Source of the DNA: an uncultured beta proteobacterium
GTDB taxonomy: Bacteria; Pseudomonadota; Gammaproteobacteria; Burkholderiales; Burkholderiaceae_C
Assembly: GCA_903909815.1 (NCBI GenBank)
Contig: CAIVXG010000217.1
Coordinates: 82,821-146,820 of the forward strand
Direction of reading: 5' to 3'
Length of the DNA: 64,000 nucleotides
In this document: positions 53,031-61,910 of the stretch, piece after piece
Position numbering within the stretch: position 1 is the stretch's first letter
Layout: each line of letters opens with the position of its first letter
The notes under the pieces: generated by a model
Told to the model about the DNA's origin: nothing
Database searches by the model: none
What the model saw: the letters and a program-made list of their open reading frames with translations, nothing else
Made by a program: the position numbers and the translations under genes

Positions 53031-54146
53031 ATGGAGGAGTTTATCAAGTACGTGGGCATGGATGTGCACAAAGAAACGATAGCGGTGTCAGTGGCCCCGA
53101 GCCACGCGGTTGAGGTTCGCTTCATTGGCGAAATTGCCAATACGGCGCAGGCCATTGAGAAGCTGGTCAAGCAGCTACGCAAGGATGGCTCAGATCTCAA
53201 GTTTTGCTACGAGGCCGGTCCCTGCGGCTACGGCATTCATCGCCAACTGATGGAACTGGGCTGGGAGTGCCAAGTTGTCGCGCCCTCGTTGATTCCGAAG
53301 AAAGCAGGGGACCGGGTCAAGACCGACCGGCGCGACAGCCTGTTGTTGGCCAGACTGCACCGTGCTGGCGAGTTGACGGCGGTATGGGTGCCCGATGGCG
53401 CACAGGAGGCGCTACGGGATCTGACACGAGCGCGCGAAGACATGAAACATTTGCAGCGCCAGGCCAAGCAGCGCCTTCTGGCGTTCTTGCTCAGGCATGG
53501 CAGAAGCTATGACGGCAAGAGCAACTGGACGCAGGCGCACTATCGTTGGCTGGAGGACGCCAAGTTCGAGCAGCCCGTTCAGCAGATCGTGTTTCAAGAG
53601 TACGTAGATACGGTCAAGGCACTGAGCAAGCGGGTCGACGCGCTGGACTTGCAGCTTGAAAGTGCAGCGTCCGATTCGGTGTTCTGGGCGGTGATCCAGG
53701 GACTGATGGCGCTGCGCGGCGTGAGCTTGCTGACGGCGACGACGATCGTGGCAGAAATTGGCGACCTCAAACGGTTCGCTTCAGCGCCGCAGCTCATGGC
53801 GTATCTGGGCGTGGTTCCGAGCGAGCACTCCAGCGGAGGCAAGAAGTCACGCGGTGGCATCACCAAGACCGGCAATGGCCATGTGCGCCGGGTGCTGGTG
53901 GAGGCGGCATGGACGTACCGCCACCCAGCACGTAAAACGGCCACCTTGCAGCGCAGAGCCGAGAAGGCTCCAGAGGCGATTCAAGAGATCGCCTGGAAGG
54001 CTCAAAAGCGCATGTGCGGGCGTTACAAGCTGCTCGAAGGCCGAGGCAAACTCAAGGTGCAAGTCTGCACGGCCATTGCGCGCGAACTCACCGGATTCAT
54101 TTGGGCAATCGGGCAGGCAATGCCACAACCGCCAGTCAAAGCGTAA
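53031..54146 (+). CDS. IS110-family transposase (IS1111 group)
   Basis: A 371-residue DEDD transposase from the ATG at 53031 (MEEFIKYVGMDVHKE), with GAGGAGGCAGG upstream; the 596-codon ORF in the track is a read-through from the mdlA fragment. The RuvC-like acidic residues are in YVGMDVHKE, CYEAGPCG and KTDRRDSLLLARL. The C-terminal Tnp_20 domain shows LRGVSLLTATTIVAEIGD and the Ser-nucleophile region SEHSSGGKKSRGGITKTGN. No frameshift is seen, so the element may still be active. Confidence 0.93.
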   Translation: MEEFIKYVGMDVHKETIAVSVAPSHAVEVRFIGEIANTAQAIEKLVKQLRKDGSDLKFCYEAGPCGYGIHRQLMELGWECQVVAPSLIPKKAGDRVKTDRRDSLLLARLHRAGELTAVWVPDGAQEALRDLTRAREDMKHLQRQAKQRLLAFLLRHGRSYDGKSNWTQAHYRWLEDAKFEQPVQQIVFQEYVDTVKALSKRVDALDLQLESAASDSVFWAVIQGLMALRGVSLLTATTIVAEIGDLKRFASAPQLMAYLGVVPSEHSSGGKKSRGGITKTGNGHVRRVLVEAAWTYRHPARKTATLQRRAEKAPEAIQEIAWKAQKRMCGRYKLLEGRGKLKVQVCTAIARELTGFIWAIGQAMPQPPVKA

Positions 54147-54391
54147 GGAGAAAGATCATGTTGTTGCAGTGTGTCGGTAGCAGAATGGACAACGGTGGGA
54201 GAACCCTTGACGCGGCTATGAGGCATGTGGCGACACATTGACCCTCGACTTTAGAGCAAGGCAGCTCCTCGACGAATCGGTTGTCATGCGGTAACCAACC
54301 CGCGCATATCAGACTGATCAACCGTCGACAAGCCGTCCGTTCTGCTACCAGCACACTGCATGAAGACAAATACCGTTTACCAAAAACTTGA
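54147..54391 (+). ncRNA. candidate bridge RNA / seekRNA region of the IS1111 element
   Basis: IS110-family elements encode a guide RNA in their longer non-coding end; in the IS1111 group this is the right end, downstream of the transposase. This 245-base stretch is non-coding and AT/GC-mixed with local dyads. It contains GCGGCTA (54211-54217), the reverse complement of TAGCCGC, which spans the reconstructed insertion site in mdlA. The exact RNA ends and fold were not determined. Confidence 0.5.
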
Positions 54392-54404
54392 CAGGTCAAT
54401 ACAT
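54392..54404 (-). repeat. IS right sub-terminal inverted repeat
   Basis: CAGGTCAATACAT, the exact reverse complement of the left copy at 52942-52954. Confidence 0.85.
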
Positions 54405-54407
54405 ATC

Positions 54408-55571
54408 AGCCGCCTCAATGACCACGTGCAGGAGACCCTGACCGGGGTGCGCACGCTGCGTGCCCTCGGATTGGAGGCGCGCAGCGCGCAGACCTTTGCC
54501 GAACTGGCGGAGGCCGCCGCCGCGGCCAGCCTGCGCGCTCAGCGCTGGGAGGCGGCCTACGAGCCGGCCGTGGGCATCGCACTGGTGAGCGCGTCCGTGC
54601 TCACGCTCTCGCTCGGCGGCTATTTTGTGTGGCAGGGTGAACTCAGCATCGGCACGCTCACCGCCTTCACCATGTACCTGGGACAGCTGATCTGGCCCAT
54701 GTTTGCCGCCGGCTGGGTGCTGTCGCTGCTGGAGCGCGGGCGCGCCGCCTGGGGTCGATTGCAGCCGGTGCTGCACACGCCCTTGTCGATAGCCGACCAC
54801 GGCACCGTGGCCAACGTGACACCCGGTGCTTTGTGCTTTGAAGCCGTGCAGCTGCGCTACGCGGGACAAATGCAGGACGCACTGAGCGACGTGTCGTTCC
54901 TGCTGCCTGAGGGTGCAACCCTTGGCATTGTGGGGCCCACGGGCGCGGGCAAGTCCAGCATCGTGCGCCTGATACTGCGTCAATACACACCCAGCGCGGG
55001 CAGCATGGGATGGAGCAGCCTCGCGCTGGACGAGTACCGGCTGGAAGCACTGCACGGCGCCATCAGCTGGGTGCCTCAGGAGCCGTTCCTGTTCTCGGCC
55101 TCAGTCGCCAGCAACATTGGTTTGAGCAGGCCCGCAGCGACTCGCGCCGAGATTGAAAATGCGGCGCGCGCGGCCTGCATCCACGACGAGATCCTGCGTT
55201 TTCCCCAAGGCTATGAAACTCCTGTGGGAGAGAAAGGCGTGACGCTCTCAGGTGGGCAGCGCCAACGCGTGGCGATTGCACGCGCCCTGCTGACGGATGC
55301 ACCTTTGCTGCTGCTGGACGACGCGCTGTCGGCCGTGGACACGCATACCGAGGCCCAAATCCTGACCCACCTGCGCGATGCCCGTCGGGGTCGCAGCGTC
55401 GTGATCGTGAGCCACCGCCTGAGCTCGGTGCTGGATGCCCAGCACATATTGGTGCTGCAGCACGGACGCGTGACCGAGGCCGGCACGCACGCCGACCTGG
55501 TCGAACAAGACCATTGGTACGCGAGCCAGTGGCGCTATCAACAACTGGAGGCCAGCCTTGCAGCAGTCTGA
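54408..55571 (+). pseudogene. MdlA-type ABC exporter, 3' fragment with ATPase domain
   Basis: 388 codons (including stop) in the original mdlA frame, from SRLNDHVQETLTGVRTLRALG to the end. It holds the last membrane helices and the full ATPase: Walker A GPTGAGKSS, signature LSGGQRQRVAIARAL, Walker B LLLLDDALSAVD, switch VIVSHRLS. The ORF in the track starts at an ATG inside the IS (54360), so a truncated product could be made, but the first three TM helices are missing. The ATPase signature and Walker B look intact, which suggests the interruption is recent. Confidence 0.88.
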
Positions 55572-57306
55572 GCCGCGCAACACGCGCCAGGCCGTGGCGC
55601 TGCTCAGGCGCGCCGCTGCGCCCGAACACCGCCACCTCTGGCATGGCACGCTCTGGCTGCTGCTGGCCGCTGCGCTGGAGGCGTTGGGTCCGCTGCTGGG
55701 CAAGCAGCTGATCGATCAGCACCTGATGCCGCGCCATCTGGACCTGGCGCGCATGGCGCTGCTGCTGGGCGCCATCTTTGCGGTGGGCGTGAGTGCGAGC
55801 GTGCTGCGCTACTACCAGCTCACGCGCTTTGCCGGTGTGGCCATGCGCTCGGTGCGGCGCCTGCGTGAGCAGGTCTACGGCCATGTGCTGCGCTTGCCCA
55901 TAGCCTTCTTCGACAAAGCCATCACGGGCCAGTTGGTGAGCCGAGTCACCAACGACACCGAGCAGGTGAAGAACCTCTATGTGCAGGTGCTGTTTGTCAT
56001 GCTCGACAGCTCCATCGTGGTGTTGGGTGCGATGGCGGCCATGGCCTGGCTGGATTGGCGGCTGATGCTGATCGTGCTGCTGCTGGTTCCGGCCGCGGGC
56101 GTCATCGTCTGGTTTTACCAGCGCGCCAGCGCACCTGCTGTGGCGCTGGCGCGCGAGAAGCGCAGCGACATCAACGCGCAGATGGCTGAGTCGATTTCAG
56201 GCATGGCGGTATTGCAGGCTTGCAATGCCGAAGAGCGCTTTCGCACGCGCTTTTGTGCCACCAATGAGCAGCATTACCAGGCCCGCGTGGCCGAACTGCG
56301 CGCCAATGCCTGGCTGTTGCGCCCGATGCTGGACCTGATCAATGTGCTGCTGCTGGTGCTGGTGATTTACGGTTTCGGTCTGCGCCAGCTCGCGGGCATC
56401 GAGGTCGGCATCCTCTATGCCTTTGTCAGCTACATCGGGCGTGTGGTCGATCCGCTGATCCAGATCACGTTGCAGTTCAGCCAGTTGCAGCAGGCGGTGG
56501 TGGCGGCGTCGCGCGTCAACACGCTGCTACAGGAGGCACTTCCCCCGGCCGTGGGCGGCACGCGGCGCATCACCCAGGGGCAGCTCAGTTTGCGGAATTT
56601 GGGCTTTGGCTACGATCCTCAGCATCCGGTGCTGCGCGACCTGAACCTGGACATTCCCGCGGGCGCCTTTTTTGGGGTGGTGGGGCATACCGGCAGCGGC
56701 AAGTCCACGCTCTTGAGCCTGCTGCTGCGCTTTTATACGGCGCAGTCCGGGCGCATTGAAATCGATGGCACGCCGTTGGCGCATTTCAGCGACGAGGACT
56801 TTCGCGCCCACGTGGGGCTGGTGCCGCAGGACCCATTTTTGCTGGGGACCAGCGTGCGCGAGAACATCGCCATGGGCCGACATTTAAGCGATGCGCAGAT
56901 CGAGACTGCCGCGCGCGCGGCGCGTTGTCATGACTTTGTGATGCAGCTGGAGCAGGGCTACGCCACCCCCTTGGGCGAAGGCGGAGCCAGGCTGTCGGTC
57001 GGGCAAAAGCAGCTCGTCGCCATTGCCCGCGCGCTGGCCGCGCAGCCGCGCATCCTGTTTCTGGACGAGGCCACGGCGCACATCGATTCCGAAACCGAAC
57101 AGCTCGTGCAGCTCGCGCTCAACGAGCTGCGCGGGCGCGTGACCGTGATCGCGATCGCGCACCGACTGTCCACTATCCGCGCCGCAGACTGCATCGTGGT
57201 GCTCAATCACGGACGCATCGCGGAGCAGGGGCCGCACGCCGCGCTGATGGAGATCGATGGCGGCATCTATCAGCGCCTGTATGCGATGCAACAGTTGGCA
57301 CAGTGA
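55558..57306 (+). CDS. MdlB-type ABC exporter (membrane plus ATPase domains)
   Basis: A 582-residue half-transporter. The TTG start at 55558 has CTGGAGG six bases upstream and overlaps the end of the mdlA fragment. Six TM helices (about 25-310, with RVTNDTEQVKNLYVQV) precede an ATPase with Walker A GHTGSGKST, signature LSVGQKQLVAIARAL (SVGQ in place of SGGQ), Walker B ILFLDEATAHIDSE and switch IAIAHRLST. It would pair with the MdlA half; with mdlA split, a working heterodimer is unlikely unless the IS is excised. Confidence 0.9.
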   Translation: MQQSEPRNTRQAVALLRRAAAPEHRHLWHGTLWLLLAAALEALGPLLGKQLIDQHLMPRHLDLARMALLLGAIFAVGVSASVLRYYQLTRFAGVAMRSVRRLREQVYGHVLRLPIAFFDKAITGQLVSRVTNDTEQVKNLYVQVLFVMLDSSIVVLGAMAAMAWLDWRLMLIVLLLVPAAGVIVWFYQRASAPAVALAREKRSDINAQMAESISGMAVLQACNAEERFRTRFCATNEQHYQARVAELRANAWLLRPMLDLINVLLLVLVIYGFGLRQLAGIEVGILYAFVSYIGRVVDPLIQITLQFSQLQQAVVAASRVNTLLQEALPPAVGGTRRITQGQLSLRNLGFGYDPQHPVLRDLNLDIPAGAFFGVVGHTGSGKSTLLSLLLRFYTAQSGRIEIDGTPLAHFSDEDFRAHVGLVPQDPFLLGTSVRENIAMGRHLSDAQIETAARAARCHDFVMQLEQGYATPLGEGGARLSVGQKQLVAIARALAAQPRILFLDEATAHIDSETEQLVQLALNELRGRVTVIAIAHRLSTIRAADCIVVLNHGRIAEQGPHAALMEIDGGIYQRLYAMQQLAQ

Positions 57307-57410
57307 GGGCAGACCGGGCCCAGGTAAAGATGTGTATCGCTTGCTCCGCTTTGTCGTCGCGCCTGCGCCGCAAGGCGTTGCATGAGGGTTCGCACTCTCC
57401 CAAGGACATC

Positions 57411-57845
57411 ATGAAAAAGTTCGTTTTTTTGCTAATCGCCGCAGCAGCGCTCACATCGGCGGGTGCCGGCACCAGCGTGGGTGTCTCCATTGACATCAAC
57501 CAGCCCGGTGTCTACGGCCGCATCAACATCGGCAATGTGGCCCCGCCCATGGTGGTCTACCCCCAGCCTGTGATCATTGCGCCGGCACCCATGGCCTTGC
57601 AAACGGCGCCCATCTACCTGTATGTTCCGCTGCAGCATCAAAGGCACTGGGTCAAATACTGCGCTCGCTACCAGGCCTGCGGCCAGAGGGTATTCTTTGT
57701 ACAGGAGAAGTGGGTGAAGGAGCGCTATCAGCAGCACCAGCGTGACGTCGAACGCGATCGTCGCGAACATCGCCAGACTGAACACTCAGATCGTGACCAC
57801 CACGACCAGCGTGACCACCGCGATCACAGCGACGTTCGTCTCTGA
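57411..57845 (+). CDS. secreted protein of unknown function with His/Asp/Arg-rich tail
   Basis: A 144-residue protein starting at MKKFVFLLIAAAALTSAGAG, a signal peptide. The mature part begins GVSIDINQPGVYGRINIG, then a Pro/Val/Ile-rich stretch, a central HWVKYCARYQACGQRVFFVQEKWV with two Cys, and a C-terminal 40 residues of His, Asp, Arg and Glu that could bind metal. I do not recognise a functional family; proteins of this pattern occur as hypotheticals in Comamonadaceae (recollection, not searched). It stands alone between mdlB and the dpp operon. Confidence 0.8.
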   Translation: MKKFVFLLIAAAALTSAGAGTSVGVSIDINQPGVYGRINIGNVAPPMVVYPQPVIIAPAPMALQTAPIYLYVPLQHQRHWVKYCARYQACGQRVFFVQEKWVKERYQQHQRDVERDRREHRQTEHSDRDHHDQRDHRDHSDVRL

Positions 57846-57972
57846 CGCCGCACTCATGCGCCAGCTTGGCGCATGAAACGCATGCGGGGTGAAGATTCAT
57901 GGGGTTTGCGCGCAGCCGGTTCGCACTTTGGGAAGGTATATTCTGCCTATATCCCCTACGAACGGAGCCCCT

Positions 57973-59589
57973 ATGACACTGCATACTATTCCCATGACCC
58001 GGCGCGCGCTCAATCTCGCGCTGGCCTCTGCATTCTGTCTTGGACTGGCTGCTTCACCCGCGCTTGCGGCCACGCCCAAGGACACGCTGGTCGAGGCCTT
58101 TGCGTTTGACGACATCATCACCATGGACCCGGCGGAGTCGTTCGAGATTTCGGCCGGCGAGATCATGGGCAACAGCTACGACCGTCTCATCCGCTTCGAC
58201 GTCAACGACCCGTCCAAGCTGCACGGCGACGTGGCCAAATCCTGGAGCGTGTCGGCCGACGGCAAGACCTACAGCTTTGAGCTCAAGCCGAATTTGAAAT
58301 TTGCTTCGGGCAACGCGCTCAGCGCCGAAGAGGTGGTGTATTCGTTGCAGCGCGCGGTGATCCTGGATAAAAACCCGGCCTTCATCCTGACGCAGTTCGG
58401 CTTCAGCAAGGACAACGCCAAGGACAAGATCCGGCAGACCGGCCCGCTCACGCTCACGCTGGAGACCGACAAGGCCTACGCCCCCACCTTTGTGCTGAAC
58501 TGCCTCACCGCGAACGTCGCCGCCATCGTCGACAAGAAGCTGCTGCTGGCACAGGAACTGGCCGGCGACATGGGCTATGGCTGGCTCAAGACCCATTACG
58601 CCGGCTCAGGCCCGTTCAAGATCCGTGAGTGGCGCGCCAATGAAATCCTGACGCTGGAGCGCAACGACAATTACTACGGTCCCAAGGCCAAAATGGCGCG
58701 CGTGATCTACCGGCATGTCAAGGAAGCGGCGACGCAGCGGCTGATGCTGGAAAAGGGCGACATCGACATCGCGCGCAACCTCTCGCCGCAGGACCTGGCG
58801 GCGCTGGCGTCGAACAAAGACATCAAGACCACGACCACCCCCAAGGGAACCGTGTTCTACGTCAGTCTGAACATGAAGAACCAGAATCTGGCGAAGCCCG
58901 AAGTGCGGGAGGCCATGAAGTGGCTGATCGACTACGCCGCCATCGGCGACACGCTGATGAAAAACCAGGGCGTGGTGCACCAGAACTTCTTGCCCATTGG
59001 ATTGCTCGGCGCGAGCAAGCTCAACCCCTACAAGCTGGACGTGGCCAAGGCCCGCGCGCTGCTGGTCAAGGCCGGGCTGCCCAACGGCTTCAAGGTGACC
59101 ATGGACACGCGCACGGTGCAGCCGATTCAGGGCATTGCCGAAGCCATGCAGCAAAGCGCCAAGCTCGCGGGCATCGAGATCGAGATCCTGCCCGGCGACG
59201 GCAAGCAAACGCTCACCAAATACCGGGCCCGCACCCACGACATGTACATCGGCCAGTGGGGCGCCGATTACTGGGATCCGCACACCAATGCCGACACCTT
59301 CGCGCGCAACCCCGACAACAAGGACGACGCCAAGTCCAAGCCCCTGGCTTGGCGCAACGCCTGGGACATCCCCGAGCTGACGAAGAAGGCTGATGCTGCG
59401 GTGATCGAGCGCGACCCTGCAAAACGCAAGGCCATGTACGAAGAAATGCAGGCCGAGTTCCGCAAGACCAGTCCGTTTGTGATGATGTTCCAGCAATCTG
59501 AAGTGGCGGCCCTTCGCGCCAACGTGGACGGCCTCAAGCTGGGACCCACCTTCGACACCAACTACGTCTTTGGTGTTTCCAAACACTGA
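57973..59589 (+). CDS. dipeptide/oligopeptide-type ABC transporter substrate-binding protein
   Basis: A 538-residue protein from the ATG at 57973 with AACGGAGCCCCT upstream. A signal peptide (about 1-33, LALASAFCLGLAASPALA) is followed by an SBP_bac_5 fold: TMDPAESFEISAGEIMGNSYDRLI, KSWSVSADGKTYSFELKPNLKFASG and the C-terminal YIGQWGADYWDPHTNADTF. It is the first gene of a five-gene transporter operon (to 63686). Peptides are the usual ligand, but other solutes are possible in this family. Confidence 0.9.
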   Translation: MTLHTIPMTRRALNLALASAFCLGLAASPALAATPKDTLVEAFAFDDIITMDPAESFEISAGEIMGNSYDRLIRFDVNDPSKLHGDVAKSWSVSADGKTYSFELKPNLKFASGNALSAEEVVYSLQRAVILDKNPAFILTQFGFSKDNAKDKIRQTGPLTLTLETDKAYAPTFVLNCLTANVAAIVDKKLLLAQELAGDMGYGWLKTHYAGSGPFKIREWRANEILTLERNDNYYGPKAKMARVIYRHVKEAATQRLMLEKGDIDIARNLSPQDLAALASNKDIKTTTTPKGTVFYVSLNMKNQNLAKPEVREAMKWLIDYAAIGDTLMKNQGVVHQNFLPIGLLGASKLNPYKLDVAKARALLVKAGLPNGFKVTMDTRTVQPIQGIAEAMQQSAKLAGIEIEILPGDGKQTLTKYRARTHDMYIGQWGADYWDPHTNADTFARNPDNKDDAKSKPLAWRNAWDIPELTKKADAAVIERDPAKRKAMYEEMQAEFRKTSPFVMMFQQSEVAALRANVDGLKLGPTFDTNYVFGVSKH

Positions 59590-59621
59590 CCGCCAAGCCG
59601 GCGTATTGATGGTGTCAACCC

Positions 59622-59778
59622 CGTCATTGCGAGGAGCGAAGCGACGTGGCAATCCATGTGGGAGAGCCACCGAAAGCATGGATTGCCGCGCTGTCATTGC
59701 GAGGCCGCGGGCCGCGGCAATCCATGGCTTCTGCTGTGGCCTGCCACCATGGATCGCCGCGCTGCGCTCGCGATGACC
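59622..59778. repeat. REP-like palindromic repeat, copy 2 (compound)
   Basis: Two left arms (CGTCATTGCGAGGAGCGAAG at 59622 and TGTCATTGCGAGG at 59691) and a right arm (CCATGGATCGCCGC ... CTCGCGATGACC) lie between the binding-protein gene and the first permease. The final arm runs into the permease start codon. Confidence 0.88.
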
Positions 59779-60792
59779 AAAGCACTCAAGTTCGTTGTCC
59801 GCTTCCTGCTGGCTCTGGTACTCACCTACCTGGGCCTGCTGGCGGTGACGTTCTTCATTGGGCGCGTGATTCCAGTGGACCCGGTGCTGGCGATCGTGGG
59901 CGATCACGCCAGCGAGCGCGTGTTCGCACGAGTGCGTGAGGAGCTGGGCCTGAACAAGCCGCTGTGGGAACAGTTCTACATCTACATCAGCAAGGTACTG
60001 CATGGCGACTTCGGCACCTCGGTGCTGACCTCGAACCCGGTGCTACAGGACATTGCACGCACCTTCCCCGCCACGCTGGAACTGGCGACGCTGGGCATCA
60101 TCATCGGCGCGGGCGTGGGCGTGCCGCTGGGCGTGTGGGCCGCAGTGCGCCGCGGTGGCGTAGTCGATCAGGTGGTGCGCGTGATGGGTCTGATCGGTTA
60201 TTCGGTGCCGATCTTCTGGCTGGGGCTGATGGCGCTGGTGCTGTTCTATGCGCGCCTGGGCTGGGTCGGCGGGCCGGGGCGCCTGGATGTGGCCTTTCAA
60301 TATTCGGTCGAGTCCGTCACTGGCATCCTGCTGCTCGACGCGGCTCTGGCGGGCGAGTGGGAAGCCTTTGGAAACGCCTTCACGCACCTTGTGCTGCCGG
60401 CTTCTTTGCTGGGCTATTTCTCGCTCGCCTACATCAGCCGCATGACGCGCTCCTTCATGCTGAATGAGCTGAGCCAGGAGTACGTGGTGGCGGCGCGCGC
60501 CAAGGGACTCTCCGAAACCCGCATCATCTGGCGCCACGCGCTGCGCAACGCCATGGTGCCGCTGGTGACGGTGATCGCCCTCTCCTACGCAGGCCTGCTC
60601 GAAGGCTCGGTGCTGACCGAGACCGTGTTCGCCTGGCCGGGGCTGGGGCTTTACCTCACCAACTCGCTGCAGAACGCCGACATGAACGCGGTTCTGGGCA
60701 GCACCATTGTGGTGGGATCGGTCTTCATCGGCCTGAACCTGCTGTCGGACCTGCTGTACCAGTTGCTCGATCCGAGGACGCGCAAGCGATGA
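59773..60792 (+). CDS. dipeptide-type ABC transporter permease (DppB family)
   Basis: A 339-residue polytopic protein starting at MTKALKFVVRFLLALVLTYLG; the upstream part of the ORF in the track is translated REP sequence. DppB-type features: IPVDPVLAIVGDHAS, ELGLNKPLWEQFYIYI, DFGTSVLTSNPV and the EAA loop VVAARAKGLSETRIIWRHALRNAMVPLVTVI. The start codon lies in the last arm of a REP-like palindrome (CGATGACC), and no ribosome-binding site is visible, so the start is inferred from family length. Confidence 0.88.
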   Translation: MTKALKFVVRFLLALVLTYLGLLAVTFFIGRVIPVDPVLAIVGDHASERVFARVREELGLNKPLWEQFYIYISKVLHGDFGTSVLTSNPVLQDIARTFPATLELATLGIIIGAGVGVPLGVWAAVRRGGVVDQVVRVMGLIGYSVPIFWLGLMALVLFYARLGWVGGPGRLDVAFQYSVESVTGILLLDAALAGEWEAFGNAFTHLVLPASLLGYFSLAYISRMTRSFMLNELSQEYVVAARAKGLSETRIIWRHALRNAMVPLVTVIALSYAGLLEGSVLTETVFAWPGLGLYLTNSLQNADMNAVLGSTIVVGSVFIGLNLLSDLLYQLLDPRTRKR

Positions 60793-60798
60793 AAGTCT

Positions 60799-60885
60799 GT
60801 CATTGCGAGGAGCAACAGCGACGCGGCAATCCAGCGTGTTGGCACTCCACCATGGATTGCAACGGCCTGCGGCCTCGCAATGAGG
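60799..60885. repeat. REP-like palindromic repeat, copy 3
   Basis: GTCATTGCGAGGAGCAACAG at the left and CTCGCAATGAG at the right, with inner GCGGCAATCC and GGATTGC arms, in the gap between the two permease genes. Confidence 0.87.
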
Positions 60886-60947
60886 GCGTATTTTGTGCAT
60901 TTGTGCTATCCGGGCCGATGTCTTGAAGTGCGGAAGATCAATCCCCC

Positions 60948-61871
60948 ATGAACCCACCCACATCTCCGCCTAAAAGCCTGCACCGCTGGCTCATGTCCGA
61001 GCGCCCGCAGTCGCGCCGTCAGGCCTCCTTGGGTCGCGCCTACAGTGCCTGGCGCGGCTTTGCGCGCAACCGCCTGGCGCTGCTGGGTCTGGTGATCGTG
61101 GTAGCGTTGGTGCTCGTCGCCGTTTTCGCCGACGCGCTCGCTCCTTACTCCGCCTACATCGGCGACCTGCGCACCACGCGCTTGCTGCCGCCCTCATCGG
61201 CGCACTGGTTCGGCACCGACGACCAGGGCCGCGACATTCTGTCGCGTGTGCTGCTGGGCTCGCGCATCACACTCACGGTCGTAATGCTGGTGGCGGTGCT
61301 GGCCGCGCCCATCGGATTGCTGGTGGGCACGGTGGCGGGCTACGCGGGTGGCTGGGTGGACGCGGTGCTGATGCGCATCACTGACATCTTCCTGGCCTTC
61401 CCGCGTCTCATCCTGGCGCTGGCCTTCGTCGCCGCCCTCGGTCCCGGCATCGCGAACGCCGCGCTGGCGATCGCCATCACCTCGTGGCCGCCCTATGCGC
61501 GCATCGCCCGGGCCGAGACGCTCACGCTCAAGCACAGCGACTTTATCGCCGCCGTGCAGTTGCTAGGCGCATCGCCCTGGCGCATCGTGCTGCGCCACAT
61601 CATGCCGCTGTGCCTGTCCTCGGTGATCGTGCGCGTCACGCTGGACATGGCCGGAATCATCCTTACCGCCGCCGGTCTGGGCTTCCTCGGTCTGGGCGCG
61701 CAACCGCCCATGCCCGAGTGGGGTGCGCTCATTGCCAATGGCCGCCTCTACGTGCTGGACCAGTGGTGGGTCGCGGCCGCTCCGGGTGCTGCCATCTTCG
61801 TCGTGAGCCTGGCCTTCAACCTGCTGGGCGACGGTCTGCGCGACGCGCTCGATCCGAAAGCGCATGCATGA
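60948..61871 (+). CDS. dipeptide-type ABC transporter permease (DppC family)
   Basis: A 307-residue polytopic protein: SAWRGFARNRLALLGLVIVVAL at TM1, then HWFGTDDQGRDILSRVLLGSRITL, typical of DppC, and an EAA loop FIAAVQLLGASPWRIVLRHIMP. It pairs with the upstream permease. GGAAGAT lies before the ATG. A REP-like palindrome lies on each side of the gene. Confidence 0.92.
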   Translation: MNPPTSPPKSLHRWLMSERPQSRRQASLGRAYSAWRGFARNRLALLGLVIVVALVLVAVFADALAPYSAYIGDLRTTRLLPPSSAHWFGTDDQGRDILSRVLLGSRITLTVVMLVAVLAAPIGLLVGTVAGYAGGWVDAVLMRITDIFLAFPRLILALAFVAALGPGIANAALAIAITSWPPYARIARAETLTLKHSDFIAAVQLLGASPWRIVLRHIMPLCLSSVIVRVTLDMAGIILTAAGLGFLGLGAQPPMPEWGALIANGRLYVLDQWWVAAAPGAAIFVVSLAFNLLGDGLRDALDPKAHA

Positions 61872-61910
61872 TGTTTCCGGAATTCACAACGGCGCAGGCG
61901 ACGCCGAATT

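Larger units (their letters stand above)
52935..54407 (+). mobile_element. IS110-family (IS1111 group) insertion sequence, about 1.47 kb
   Basis: The element separates codons that are adjacent in MdlA-type exporters. Its transposase (53031-54146) has only 96 bases on the left but 261 bases on the right, the asymmetry of the IS1111 group. Sub-terminal inverted repeats ATGTATTGACCTG / CAGGTCAATACAT lie 7 bases in from the left edge and 3 from the right. There is no target duplication; an AG dinucleotide at both edges makes the exact boundary uncertain by two bases. Confidence 0.88.

Noticed and set aside
54360-55571. ORF 54360-55571 as an intact ABC transporter gene
   Set aside because: The first 16 codons are IS sequence and half of the membrane domain is missing; it is the 3' part of the split mdlA gene.
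59622-59778. Repeated GTCATTGCGAG units considered as a CRISPR array
   Set aside because: The units are palindromic, irregularly spaced, imperfect and alternate in direction; they fit REP-like elements, and no cas genes are present.
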